Numbered from the stretch's first letter, positions 15,593 through 24,711 are shown. The stretch: DNA of 64,000 nucleotides from Cellulomonadaceae bacterium (GCA_031256435.1 JAIRQO010000039.1:30167-94166); one strand, 5' to 3'. Notes: generated from the sequence alone by a model not told the origin. A program made the numbers and translations.

Positions 15593-16390
15593 ATGTTGCC
15601 GTTCAGGGAACACTCATTGCACATTGCCGTTGGTGAAACCAGCCCACGGAGAATGACCATTATTCGCGGGTGGGTTGCGGTGGTCACCGCTGGCATGTTG
15701 ATCACGTCCACGGGTCCCGCTTTCGCCTCTAGTGGAAGCGCACGCATTGACGATGGATTTGAGGCAGCGCTCATTGTTCTGTTGGATCGAAATCCAGGGA
15801 CAACGCGAGATGAAATGATTGAGGCAGCCACCGTTGTGGCTACCGAAAGCGGTCAGGTGATGAGAGAAGTCATTGTGGCAGCGGCGCGAGAAGCAGAGGC
15901 TCAGGAACTTCCCGAGGGAGGCGATGGAACACGCCTTGGTGTTGGAGCGGATATTGTTATTCCTGCGAGTAATTTCAAGGGGGATGTTTTCTATAGCCCA
16001 GTATCAACACTTGGTGTCACCCATGGCCACTCGGGCATTTTCTCGACGCTGCAGACAATAGTTGAGGCACCTGGTCCCGGGAAGCAGGTTCGGAATACGA
16101 ACCGTAGCAATGTCAAGGTTGCATCGGGATCCCACCAGCAGGTGGTGAACACTACTCAGGCTAAGCGCGATAAGGCAGTGACCAAAGCACTAACCTTTGT
16201 GGGGCGTGCGTACAACTTGAATTTTGCATTCAACAAAACTGCCAATGGTGCGATGAACTGTTCACAGGTAGTGTGGGTAGCGTATAAAGATGGCTCCGGA
16301 ATTGACCTTGATGCCAACGGAGGAAACGGTGTTTACCCGATTGACATCAAGAACTCATCACACACCTCAACCTATCGAATTGTGAAGTAG
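15593..16390 (+). CDS. Secreted permuted NlpC/P60 (YiiX/LRAT-like) hydrolase
   Basis: 265 residues. AAGGAGA lies six bases before ATG. A signal peptide with an extended basic N-region ends near GPAFASS (residue ~46). The likely catalytic parts are in permuted order: His first (VTHGHSGIF, His146), Cys later (GAMNCSQVVWVAY, Cys223), as in the YiiX/permuted papain-like family. Such enzymes cut peptide or amide bonds in cell walls or lipids. It follows the small peptide by 16 bases and precedes a lipoprotein by nine, so the three form one operon. Peptide processing or wall remodelling are both possible (inference). Confidence 0.72.
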   Translation: MLPFREHSLHIAVGETSPRRMTIIRGWVAVVTAGMLITSTGPAFASSGSARIDDGFEAALIVLLDRNPGTTRDEMIEAATVVATESGQVMREVIVAAAREAEAQELPEGGDGTRLGVGADIVIPASNFKGDVFYSPVSTLGVTHGHSGIFSTLQTIVEAPGPGKQVRNTNRSNVKVASGSHQQVVNTTQAKRDKAVTKALTFVGRAYNLNFAFNKTANGAMNCSQVVWVAYKDGSGIDLDANGGNGVYPIDIKNSSHTSTYRIVK

Positions 16391-16399
16391 GGCAACCCC

Positions 16400-17743
16400 A
16401 TGTTCAATGTCACAACGAGCGTATCCACGAGTCAGCGCGGGTACGCTCGTGTGCGTTGGTGGCATGCCGTCACTGGAGCAGTGGCCATTGCTCTCCCCCT
16501 CAGTGGATGTGCCGCTCATGGACGGAACACGGTATCTCAATTGCAAGAGGTGGATTGGGAATCCGTTGTTGCCGTGGCGGTGATGGCTCCTCAGGCGTCG
16601 ACCAACTGGCTCGGTGGCGGAGGCCAGGTAACAGTAATGAATCGCGACGGCTCTACGGCGGTAGTTTCCATGTCCGCGATGGACGTGGGAGCGGCATCGT
16701 GGACAAATCACGGCCTGATCTTCTCTGACCAGCACCATGATTACCTTATTGAGGGAGACGGGTCCGTCAGCGCGTTTGAGTCATTAAAACCTGACTACCA
16801 GGATGGCCTGGTTTCCCTCGATAACGGCACACGTGTGGGCTTCTTCAACGGTGGTTACGCCGATGACGGCTCCTACGATGAGGTGGTCACCACCATTGAT
16901 CACTCGGGTTCCACGCAGCACAGGTCAACGGAATGGTCACAGGTCTTTGCCGCGTGCGGAAACTCCGCCTACGGAATAGCGCAAATTATCCCCGAGGGAA
17001 GCCCTCAACACACCACGTTGTCAATGCGCATCCTACTCAGTGACGGCAAACCGGCAGACCGCGGCATCGCCACCCACACGTCGGCCTTTTCTGAGACGGC
17101 TTTTGCTGCACCCGCCGTCCCATGTCTCGACGATGAAATCGTGTTCATCTCCTCACAAGATGTAGCAACAGGATCACTGAACAGAGTGCCTGCCACGGAT
17201 TCTCCTTATCGAGACCCTGACTCGGGTTTTGAATGCCAACTCGTCAATGACGGATATGGCCATCTCAGTTGCCCTACGGTAGAACGGTGGAACGTGAGAA
17301 CGGGACAACGACTGATTGTGCCCATCCAAACCACGGGCGTCCCCGGTGTTGACTGGTCTGAGAACTCTGCATACTTGGCTCGTTATGATCAGAACTCCCT
17401 GGTGGAAGGATTCCTGTACTGGCTCCATCCCAGTGGGGTTCTCCTGCAAACAGACATTTCCAATGGGCACACTGCAACGTTGGCAACCTTGCCGGGAACG
17501 GAATTGAACCTAGGTGACTTCCTCACGGGCAACGTTGACTACCTGGTGGATATCCAAGATTCAGTGATGTCAGTGCTCCGCTTCAGCCCCAATGGCAAGG
17601 GCACGTTCCCCACCGAAATCCTGAGCTACGCGATCCCTGACGGCGCTCTCGTTTCCCGCACCGAATTTCCCGAATTCCTTCGCGATAATAGTGCGAACTA
17701 CATTGTCCGAAGCATCGCCGTCAACCCAACTTTGACCCTGTAA
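16400..17743 (+). CDS. Lipoprotein with beta-propeller-like sequence
   Basis: 447 residues. The lipobox LPLSGC gives Cys37 after a hydrophobic stretch. The body has repeating short strands of the type VTVMNRDGSTAVVSM, FSDQHHDYLIEGDGSVSAF and VVTTIDHSGSTQHR, suggesting a secreted beta-propeller, though I cannot name the family. It begins nine bases after the hydrolase and ends at a hairpin that starts in its last codons. Expected on the outer face of the membrane, perhaps as a receptor or partner for the peptide/hydrolase pair (inference from position). Confidence 0.75.
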   Translation: MFNVTTSVSTSQRGYARVRWWHAVTGAVAIALPLSGCAAHGRNTVSQLQEVDWESVVAVAVMAPQASTNWLGGGGQVTVMNRDGSTAVVSMSAMDVGAASWTNHGLIFSDQHHDYLIEGDGSVSAFESLKPDYQDGLVSLDNGTRVGFFNGGYADDGSYDEVVTTIDHSGSTQHRSTEWSQVFAACGNSAYGIAQIIPEGSPQHTTLSMRILLSDGKPADRGIATHTSAFSETAFAAPAVPCLDDEIVFISSQDVATGSLNRVPATDSPYRDPDSGFECQLVNDGYGHLSCPTVERWNVRTGQRLIVPIQTTGVPGVDWSENSAYLARYDQNSLVEGFLYWLHPSGVLLQTDISNGHTATLATLPGTELNLGDFLTGNVDYLVDIQDSVMSVLRFSPNGKGTFPTEILSYAIPDGALVSRTEFPEFLRDNSANYIVRSIAVNPTLTL

Positions 17744-17763
17744 CGAAGGAAACCTCGTTACAG
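17738..17763 (+). terminator. Hairpin at end of the peptide-hydrolase-lipoprotein operon
   Basis: CTGTAACGA (17738-17746) pairs perfectly with TCGTTACAG (17755-17763) around an eight-base loop. The stop codon is inside the stem. No U-run follows, so efficiency is uncertain. Confidence 0.5.
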
Positions 17764-17909
17764 AGCAGACGCCGTGCCACCACCAGCGCAGCCCCACTAG
17801 CATTTGCGGCGGCGGGTATTGGCTAGGGTGGCAATGACGCCCTACTGTCCGCGAAAGCAATCCAGGCACGGACACTACGGCATGGTAGGATGAGTGGTAG
17901 GATAACGCC

Positions 17910-18155
17910 ATGAGCCAGATGACCCTCAAGAAATCAGTCACCATTCCGGAAGATGTGTTCCGCGAAACCCAAAGCTTCAATCCGAACTTGTCCGAGTACA
18001 CCACCAGGGCGCTGCGTAATCAGATTGAGCAGGACAAACTTGCCACCCTCGTCGAATATCACGAAAGCAAATACGGCCCCGTTTCTGACGATGTGATGGC
18101 GCGCGTGATTGCTGATCGTCATGCGGCTGACCGAATGGTTGGCTTCGTTCGGTGA
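17910..18155 (+). CDS. Antitoxin, ribbon-helix-helix type
   Basis: 81 residues. The start MTLKKSVTIPEDVFRETQ has the strand-plus-helix look of CopG/CcdA-like DNA-binding antitoxins, followed by a charged helical C-terminus that would wrap the toxin. Its stop overlaps the GTG of the next gene by four bases (GTGA), the usual TA arrangement, which supports co-translation. It should neutralise the PIN toxin and repress its own promoter (family knowledge). The fold call is by eye. Confidence 0.75.
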   Translation: MSQMTLKKSVTIPEDVFRETQSFNPNLSEYTTRALRNQIEQDKLATLVEYHESKYGPVSDDVMARVIADRHAADRMVGFVR

Positions 18156-18574
18156 CGCGACGCAGAGTCCCGCGAGACCATGCGGCTCGCGTGGTGGTTT
18201 TTGATTGCCAGGCGCTCGCAAGGGCAGTGACGGGCGACGAGTACCTCCGGGGCGTGATCCGGTTGGCAAAGCAGGAGAACTCTCCCGTTGTGGTCTCGGT
18301 AGCCACCATGGTGGAGGTGATCCACCCCAGGATTGACACTCGCGAGTTACGGTACGTACTCTCGCTCATCAGGCTGGTTGACGTGACAGCCGATATTGCC
18401 CGGAGTGCGAGTGAGTTGCTCAGCGCCGCAGGTCTACACGGCCACACGCATGCGCTCGATTCCTTTGTTTGTGCCACCGCCTTGGCGTCACAGGGTCACC
18501 CGACGATTTACACCTCGGATCTAGGTGATGTGCAGCGCCTCGTGGGCAACCGCGCCTCCGTGATCCGGGTGTAA
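18152..18574 (+). CDS. PIN-domain toxin
   Basis: 140 residues. PIN acidic residues are in order: Asp18 (VVVFDCQAL), Glu55 (MVEVIH), Asp103 (HALDSFVCATAL) and Asp123 (TSDLGDVQRLV). VapC-type enzymes are Mg-dependent ribonucleases, often against tRNA or rRNA. It starts with GTG in a four-base overlap with the antitoxin. The N-terminal ~14 residues are basic and may not be native if translation starts later, but no better start is seen. Confidence 0.85.
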   Translation: MTRRRVPRDHAARVVVFDCQALARAVTGDEYLRGVIRLAKQENSPVVVSVATMVEVIHPRIDTRELRYVLSLIRLVDVTADIARSASELLSAAGLHGHTHALDSFVCATALASQGHPTIYTSDLGDVQRLVGNRASVIRV

Positions 18575-18587
18575 CGTCCCGCGCTGT

Positions 18588-19673
18588 TTATGGGATGGGG
18601 CGGACAGCGGTTTTCTGGAGGCCACGGTAGTGGTGGAGTGAGGTGATGTGGCCTCCAACGCCGGGGGCCTCCTCCAGGATCTTGCCGTTGCCAAGGTAGA
18701 TGGCGCAGTGGTTGATTTTCCCGCCGCCGATGGCGTAAAACACCACGTCACCGCGCTTAAGGTTCTTCAGGTTGACGTGCTTCAGCCGCGAGAGCGCCGC
18801 CAAGTTTCGTGACGAGCGCCACGCCGGGAGCGCATGATTCACGGTGGTGTTGGGCTTGGGATCAATCCCCACCGAGTAGAGCGCCTGGAGGATGATTCCT
18901 GAACAATCGCCGCCTTGCTCGGGCAGGTTAGCGCCGCCCCAGATGTACCGCTTCCCCTGGTACTCGGCCGCCGTGGCAATGAAGGTCTCGATGATCTGCT
19001 TGCGAGACATGCGCGGCGTCACCACCACCGGATGCTGGTAGCAATCAATCTCTTTCCAGTCCTTGGCTGTGAATCCCATGGCCAGCCACGTTTTTTTGTT
19101 AACAACCCCGGTGGCCTTCAGGTCGTGCTTCCTCTGGAACGTCCGCACCTTGGAGCGCAACAGCGGACTCATGGATTGCAGACGCTGCGTCACCTTGAAC
19201 TTATCCGCCACCATCTGGACCTTCAGGCCGTTCATCCCGGGCGTGAGATTGAAACCGCAGCCCTCCAACGCGGGCAGCCCCTCGTAATGAATCTGCCGGT
19301 ACTTGCGGGGAACCTGATACTTGGCGGCGATGCTGAACGTGGTTTTCCCCGTCACGCTCGATAACTTGATGCGCCCAAATTGAAACTTCTGCGCGTAGCC
19401 ATCCTTGGTGGCGTATTGATTCCCTATCGGCTCCCCCAACGCAGAGTTTTCCGCACCGAGTTTGGTGTATCGCCGCAGGATTTTCCCCTTCACGGTGAAT
19501 TGCGGGGTGCCCGTTGCTTCGGCTTGTGGGTCGGTCTGATTTTTTCCCGACGACGATGCTGCGGCTGAATTTTCCTTAGCCGTGGCACTCGCAGTGCCCA
19601 CACCGCACACGAGTCCGAGGGCCAGCAGCGTTGCTACTACGCCGCGTACCGGTACGCGATACCGTGCGCGCAT
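18588..19673 (-). CDS. Secreted NlpC/P60 hydrolase with LGFP-like and peptidoglycan-binding domains
   Basis: 361 residues from ATG 19673 (the frame extends to GTG 19718 without a better ribosome site). Signal peptide (VATLLALGLVCGVGTASA), LGFP-like segment (YTKLGAENSALGEPIGNQY), peptidoglycan-binding domain (RTFQRKHDLKATGVVNKKTW) and C-terminal NlpC/P60 domain with GGDCSGIILQALY (catalytic Cys) and INHCAIYLGNGK (catalytic His). It should cut peptide cross-bridges in the wall. It converges with the PIN toxin, 13 bases apart. Confidence 0.88.
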   Translation of the reverse strand: MRARYRVPVRGVVATLLALGLVCGVGTASATAKENSAAASSSGKNQTDPQAEATGTPQFTVKGKILRRYTKLGAENSALGEPIGNQYATKDGYAQKFQFGRIKLSSVTGKTTFSIAAKYQVPRKYRQIHYEGLPALEGCGFNLTPGMNGLKVQMVADKFKVTQRLQSMSPLLRSKVRTFQRKHDLKATGVVNKKTWLAMGFTAKDWKEIDCYQHPVVVTPRMSRKQIIETFIATAAEYQGKRYIWGGANLPEQGGDCSGIILQALYSVGIDPKPNTTVNHALPAWRSSRNLAALSRLKHVNLKNLKRGDVVFYAIGGGKINHCAIYLGNGKILEEAPGVGGHITSLHHYRGLQKTAVRPIP

Positions 19674-19867
19674 CAGGGGACCCCATTCCCGAATCGTGAT
19701 CCGCCGGTGCTGAATCACCGGGGACTCTGGCCATTCTCCTGGCCACTGACCACTTTACTGGGCGAGCATTGCCACGGGTTCGGCGGCGTCCGTGGGTGAC
19801 GAAAGCGTTATTGAACCGGTGCACAGTTCAACCGGTGTACGTGTCAGCCAACTACGCCGTCTGCCTG

Positions 19868-21880
19868 TTAGCCAGCCAAAGGCAGGGTGAGGGTGGCCGC
19901 ACCTTCGGTGCTGACGCGGACCGGCACGCCCCAGTCCTGCTGGGCGAGGTGGCACGCGGGGAACTCGGTGGCGGGATCATCATCGCAACTGGCGGCGCGC
20001 GCTGTCACGTGGAGCACGCCCTCCACGACCTGCGGGTTGATGACAAGATCACGGGTCAGCGCAGTCCCGGCGCCGTCACCCCCGGCGAGCAGTTCAGCCG
20101 GGGTGGCGGACACTTTCAACGATGTGGCAGGGCCCCATCGCTCGTCGATTTTCTGGCCGGGTGCCGGGGTAAAGGGGACCTCCAACCGGAGGTTGCCGGG
20201 AGCAATGAGGGTGGCGGGGCGCTGGGTTTCCTTGGCACCCTCGTTGAGGATCTCGCCGCTCAGATCGGCGGGAAGGGCAATGCGCGTGAGGCGATGCGCA
20301 GCACTTTCCACCACCACCAGCGTGATCTGGTCATCTCCGTGGTGTTCCACCAGGATGTCCGAAGGCTCAGCCAGTCCGGTGGCCAGCGTGGTGAGGTGCC
20401 CCTGCGCGTACCGACGGATGGCTCCATTGTAGGTATCGGCGATGACTACAGATTCGTCGGGCAAAACGGCAAGGCCTAACGGGTGTTGGAGCCGCGCCGA
20501 TGACGCTGGACCGTCCACGAGGCCAAAATCAAACAGGCCCGTTCCCACCGGCGTGGTGGTCACGCCGGTTTCGGTGACGTGGCGGAGCGCGGACGTTTCC
20601 GAATCGGCAATCCACAGGCCGTCCTGGCTGGCCGCGAGTCCGCTGGGTTGGGCGAACCACGCTGTGGTGGGCGAGCCGTCCACCAGGCCCTCGTTCATGG
20701 TGCCGACCCAGAGGCGGATGGTGTGGGCTGCTGGATCGAAGAGCCAGAGGGTGTGGTGGCCTGCCATGGCAGCAACGAATCCTTGGGCTGGCTCGAACCA
20801 CTGGACGTCCCACGGTGAGGACAGGCGGACGCTGCGTGCGGGATAGGTGGCGCTGGGCGTGAACGGTCCGGTGGTTCCCGTGACGTTTTCCAGGCCGCCC
20901 ACCAGGAACTGTTCGCCGGTGCCTGCCACGGTGGTGACTGTGCCGTCACCCAGGCGGATTCCGCGCAGGGCGTGGTTGACGGTGTCAGCAACGAGGACGT
21001 CATAGCCGAGGTTGGCGCGCAGGTGTTCTGGGACAAGGCAGAGGCCGTTGGGTTCGCTGAAGGTGGCACCGGGCGTGGTTTCGAGACGTTCGCTAGGCGA
21101 ACCCTCAACCGATGCGAGCGGGAGCAAGGTGCCCTCCTGACTCGGCTCGCTGTCAGTAAAGCCGCGCTGACCAGTGCCGATGCGACGAATCAGCGTGGTG
21201 CCATCCGGCTCCAGTTCCACAATACTGTGGTGACCCGCATCGGACACCAGCAGATTGCCGCCGGGAAGCGCTACCGCTTTGGACGGGAACCGCAAAGTCC
21301 CCTCGCGCGGAGGCGGCGGAACATAGGGTCCCGAGCCACGGTGCAGCGTGCCGCGCTCGGAATGTTCCGTGACGAGTTGCTTGACCAGGGCCTCGAGCGC
21401 TGAGGCGTGCCCCTCCCCCGCCATCTGGGCCACGATGTACCCTTCCGGATCGATGACTACGAGGGTAGGCCAGGCGCGTGCTCCGTACGCCTGCCAGGTC
21501 TGGAGCGCGGGATCGTCGAGCACGGGATGGTGAACCTCGTAGCGCTCCACGGCATCCTTGAGCGCCTGCGGATCGGCCTCATGGTCAAACTTGGGGCTGT
21601 GTACGCCGACGAGCACCACCTCGTCAGGGTAGGCGAGTTCCAGCGGGCGAAGCTCGTCGAGAACGTGCAGACAGTTGATACAGCAGAACGTCCAGAAGTC
21701 TAGAATCACAATCTTGCCGCGCAGGCTTTCCAGGGTGACGGGCTCGCCCCCGGTGTTCAACCAGCCGCGTCCGCGGAGTTCCGAGGCGCGCACACGGGAG
21801 AGACGCGATGTGCTGGTACCGGGCTTGCCGGTGCTGGAGGTGCTGGTGCTGCGGTTACTGGTACTGGGAGTGCTGACCAT
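19868..21880 (-). CDS. Thioredoxin-like plus NHL beta-propeller protein (NHLRC2-like)
   Basis: 670 residues from ATG 21880. The open frame runs on to 22162 but would overlap pncA and its promoter; ATG 21958 is a second option. Residues ~30-180 are a TlpA/thioredoxin-like domain with FWTFCCINCLHVL, the CxxC signature of NHLRC2 relatives. NHL repeats follow (ALPGGNLLVSDAGHHSIVEL; NGLCLVPEHL; GLAVLPDESVVIADTYNGAIRRY), then a C-terminal beta domain. There is no signal peptide, so it is probably cytoplasmic. The biochemical role of this family is poorly known; a redox or scaffold role is likely. Confidence 0.88.
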   Translation of the reverse strand: MVSTPSTSNRSTSTSSTGKPGTSTSRLSRVRASELRGRGWLNTGGEPVTLESLRGKIVILDFWTFCCINCLHVLDELRPLELAYPDEVVLVGVHSPKFDHEADPQALKDAVERYEVHHPVLDDPALQTWQAYGARAWPTLVVIDPEGYIVAQMAGEGHASALEALVKQLVTEHSERGTLHRGSGPYVPPPPREGTLRFPSKAVALPGGNLLVSDAGHHSIVELEPDGTTLIRRIGTGQRGFTDSEPSQEGTLLPLASVEGSPSERLETTPGATFSEPNGLCLVPEHLRANLGYDVLVADTVNHALRGIRLGDGTVTTVAGTGEQFLVGGLENVTGTTGPFTPSATYPARSVRLSSPWDVQWFEPAQGFVAAMAGHHTLWLFDPAAHTIRLWVGTMNEGLVDGSPTTAWFAQPSGLAASQDGLWIADSETSALRHVTETGVTTTPVGTGLFDFGLVDGPASSARLQHPLGLAVLPDESVVIADTYNGAIRRYAQGHLTTLATGLAEPSDILVEHHGDDQITLVVVESAAHRLTRIALPADLSGEILNEGAKETQRPATLIAPGNLRLEVPFTPAPGQKIDERWGPATSLKVSATPAELLAGGDGAGTALTRDLVINPQVVEGVLHVTARAASCDDDPATEFPACHLAQQDWGVPVRVSTEGAATLTLPLAG

Positions 21881-21982
21881 GCGCCTATTGTCCCGATGCC
21901 GTGGCAGGCCGGGAAACGCGCGGCCCGTGGTGATCCTTGCGGGCAGGGGTTGGTGCATGGTCCCACCCTGTAGGATGTCACC

Positions 21983-22570
21983 ATGACACGGAGAGCCCTG
22001 ATTATTGTTGATGTTCAACCCACATTCTGCGAGGGTGGTGAACTCGGGGTGGACGGCGGCAACGCCGTGGCCGAGCGGATTGCCGCGTATGTGGCCGCGC
22101 ATCGTGACCGGTATGCGCTGGTGGCCACCACCCAGGATTGGCACGTGGATCCCGGAACCCACTTCTCAGACACGCCGGACTTTGTGGACACGTGGCCACC
22201 CCACGGCATTGCTGAATCCAAGAACGCCCTGCTTCACCCTGCGTTAAGCGCCGTGAATGCTGACGTCACCATTAAGAAGGGTCGGTTTACTGCCGGATAT
22301 TCGGGTTTTGAGGGGGTAGATGAGCATGACGTTCTCCTGGCCGACATCCTGCGGCAGAACGCGATTGAAGCACTGGACGTGGTGGGCATTGCCGAATCGC
22401 ATTGCGTGAAGCACACCGCTCTCGATGGCGTGGATGAAGGATGGGCGGTGCGGGTGCTGACGGACCTGACCGTGCCCGTGTCCGCAGAGTTGGGCGAGGT
22501 GGCCGAGGTGGAGATGGCTACCGCTGGGGTGGAGTTGGTGGAGAGTGCGGCGCTAGAGAGTGCGGAATAG
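21983..22570 (+). CDS. pncA: Nicotinamidase
   Basis: 195 residues. Converts nicotinamide to nicotinate plus ammonia in NAD salvage. Catalytic triad Asp10 (IIVDVQ), Lys99 (IKKGRF) and Cys141 (ESHCVKHTA); metal ligands Asp52, His54 and His60 in QDWHVDPGTHF. Length is usual. ATG 21983 sits 102 bases from the divergent NHLRC2-like start. The C-terminal ~20 residues are Glu/Val-rich and beyond the catalytic core. Confidence 0.95.
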   Translation: MTRRALIIVDVQPTFCEGGELGVDGGNAVAERIAAYVAAHRDRYALVATTQDWHVDPGTHFSDTPDFVDTWPPHGIAESKNALLHPALSAVNADVTIKKGRFTAGYSGFEGVDEHDVLLADILRQNAIEALDVVGIAESHCVKHTALDGVDEGWAVRVLTDLTVPVSAELGEVAEVEMATAGVELVESAALESAE

Positions 22571-22599
22571 GCGTTGCTGCTGGGATCAACCCACCTGCG

Positions 22600-24711
22600 C
22601 TAAATCCAACTCGGTAGCCACATGAGGCCCTGCCATTGGCTGAACGGGATGGGGATCGCGGACCAGATGGGGTAGAACATGGCCGATACCACCACAATCA
22701 GTGTCACCACTACTGCAATGGCTACGATGACCAAGCGGCGCGGCCAGCGAGGTGATGGCACTGTTGCCTGGACCGTGGTTTCGACCGACGGCAGGCCATG
22801 GCTGCCTGGCTCAACCACCCGGTAGGCGGGTTCCTCGCCGCCATGCCTGCCTGGCTCAACCACCCGGTAGGCGGCTTCCTCACCGCCATGCCTGCCCGGC
22901 TCAACCGCTGGATCGTCGTCGAATACTTCAAGGCCGAGTACCCCCACAAAGGTGAGGGTCAAGATGACCCACGGGGCGAATGCGATGGAGTAGAAGGTGA
23001 ACACGGTGCGGTGCATGTAGGCCATCCATGGCAGCCAACCCGCGATGATTCCGGAGAGCACGGCGAGGCCTCGCCAGTCGCGGCGCCAGATTCCGAGGAC
23101 GGCAACAAGGAGGATGCTGGCCGCGCCGAGCCACCACAGGATGGGGTTCCCCAGCGAGGTGATGGCTTGCGCGCATTGTTCCGGGCCGCAGGCTTCATGG
23201 TTGGTGACGCGTTCCCAGAAAAAGGACGTGGGGCGCCATTGGATGATCCAGCCCAGCGGGTTGGCCGCGTACGGGTGCTCGGCTTCCAACGAGGTATGGA
23301 AGTTCCACATGTCATGGTGATAGTGCAGGAAACTGCGCAGCGCCTCGGGGAGCCAGGTGATTCCTTGGCCCGGGTTGTCGGCCGCCCACTGCCGCCCGTA
23401 GGCACCGGGGGTGGCAAACCAACTCCACCAACTGCCCACGTACACGGCAACGGCGGTGGGAACCATGAACAGGAACGCGCGGACGCCATCCTTGGCGAGG
23501 CCGCCCAGGAACCATCGCTGGATGCCCGCGCGCCTGCGTGCCGTGACGTCCCACAGAACGGTCATCAATCCGAAGCCCGCCAGGAAATACAGTCCGGACC
23601 ATTTCACGCCGATAGCCAAGCCGAGTGACACCGCAGCGGCAAGGCGCCACGGCCGGAATCCGAGGCCCGGGCCGTACATCCACAGGGCGTTATGAAGGCT
23701 TGAGGCGGCGGGTTCTTGGCTCTCATGTCCGGCGGGGGTTTCGACCGACGCGCTTGTCAGCGCTGGCTCAACCACCCTGTCAGGGAGCGCTGGCTCAACC
23801 ACCCTGGCGTCGGCCAACCGGGCGGCTAATCGTCGCTGGGCATGGTCACGGTCAATGAGTAAACATCCAAAAGCCACCAGGGCAAAGAACATCAGGTACT
23901 GATCCAGCAGCCCGGTGCGCGAGTGAACAATGGCCGTCCCGTCCACCGCCATCAGTCCGCCTGCCACCAGTCCCATGGCCGTGGAGGAAAACAGCCGCCG
24001 CGCTATCCGTGCCATGAGGACGACGGCAAGGATGCCCACCACCGCGTTGGCAATCCGCCACGCAAAGGCATCCGTGGGGCCGCCGCCAAGGTGAATCCCC
24101 AGGCCAATCAGCCACTTGGCCACCTGAGGGTGGACCACAAAGGCAGGCTCAGAGATGTAGGAATACACGTCTCCGGACTCAAAGGCGGGGTTGGGATCCT
24201 CGGGCCATCGCGCCTCAAAGCCCAGGTTCCACAGCGTCCATCCGTCCTTGACGTAATAGGTTTCGTCGAACACCAGCTCATGGGGCTCCCCCAGCCTGAC
24301 CAGCCTGATAAGCGCTGCCACCACCGCCAGGAGTGCCACACCGATCCAACCGATCAGCCGATCATGGCGCTGCGACCCGAGCGCCAGTGCGCGGGCGGAG
24401 AAAAGGCGGAGGAGGAGTTGATCGTGGAGGGGTGGGGCTGGTTGGACTGGTAGGACGGGTGAGGCGGCGGCGGAGGTTTGGGCGACGGTGAAGGTTTGGG
24501 CTACGTCAGGGGCTGCGGCGGGGGCAGTGGCGAGGCTTGGTCCGGCAGGCGGTACGGTACCCGTGCTAGTCGGCGTCGGTGACTCGGTGCCCGCGCGAGG
24601 TGAAACCGTTGGCCCATTTCCTGCAGGGGGCAGCACGGCGGGTGTGGCGCCCGTGGGAGGCCAATTCATCTCCCCTGCCCATTGGCCGCCGCTATCCGTC
24701 ACAGGGGACAT
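22600..24711 (-). CDS. Dolichyl-phosphate-mannose protein mannosyltransferase (GT39)
   Basis: 703 residues from ATG 24711 (frame open to 24759). A Pro/Ala/Thr-rich cytoplasmic N-terminus is followed by ~10 membrane helices. The PMT signature VFDETYYVKDGWTLWNLGFEARWP sits in the first external loop, with RTGLLDQYLMFF and a His-rich loop farther on. The enzyme moves mannose from polyprenyl-phosphate-mannose to Ser/Thr of proteins leaving through Sec. The giant surface proteins and lipoproteins here are plausible clients. Two cytoplasmic stretches are made of family A repeat units (VVEPG..., VVEPAL...), unusual for the family. It ends 30 bases from convergent pncA. Confidence 0.92.
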   Translation of the reverse strand: MSPVTDSGGQWAGEMNWPPTGATPAVLPPAGNGPTVSPRAGTESPTPTSTGTVPPAGPSLATAPAAAPDVAQTFTVAQTSAAASPVLPVQPAPPLHDQLLLRLFSARALALGSQRHDRLIGWIGVALLAVVAALIRLVRLGEPHELVFDETYYVKDGWTLWNLGFEARWPEDPNPAFESGDVYSYISEPAFVVHPQVAKWLIGLGIHLGGGPTDAFAWRIANAVVGILAVVLMARIARRLFSSTAMGLVAGGLMAVDGTAIVHSRTGLLDQYLMFFALVAFGCLLIDRDHAQRRLAARLADARVVEPALPDRVVEPALTSASVETPAGHESQEPAASSLHNALWMYGPGLGFRPWRLAAAVSLGLAIGVKWSGLYFLAGFGLMTVLWDVTARRRAGIQRWFLGGLAKDGVRAFLFMVPTAVAVYVGSWWSWFATPGAYGRQWAADNPGQGITWLPEALRSFLHYHHDMWNFHTSLEAEHPYAANPLGWIIQWRPTSFFWERVTNHEACGPEQCAQAITSLGNPILWWLGAASILLVAVLGIWRRDWRGLAVLSGIIAGWLPWMAYMHRTVFTFYSIAFAPWVILTLTFVGVLGLEVFDDDPAVEPGRHGGEEAAYRVVEPGRHGGEEPAYRVVEPGSHGLPSVETTVQATVPSPRWPRRLVIVAIAVVVTLIVVVSAMFYPIWSAIPIPFSQWQGLMWLPSWI
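22777..22908. repeat. Family A repeat expanded in frame within the mannosyltransferase gene
   Basis: A palindrome GGTTTCGACC...TCAACC (22777-22816) is followed by tandem copies of a 45-base unit beginning GGCTCAACCACCCGGTAGGC. On the coding strand this gives 15-residue repeats VVEPGRHGGEEAAYR and VVEPGRHGGEEPAYR before VVEPGSHG. It lies between the last two membrane helices. Confidence 0.85.
23737..23800. repeat. Second family A repeat within the mannosyltransferase gene
   Basis: GGTTTCGACC...TCAACC (23737-23773) plus a truncated copy GCGCTGGCTCAACC (23787-23800), read in frame as VVEPALPDR and VVEPALTSASVE in a polar loop. Confidence 0.75.

Noticed and set aside
21883-22162. N-terminal extension of the NHLRC2-like protein
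   Set aside because: Would overlap pncA and its promoter; translation is low complexity and not thioredoxin-like.
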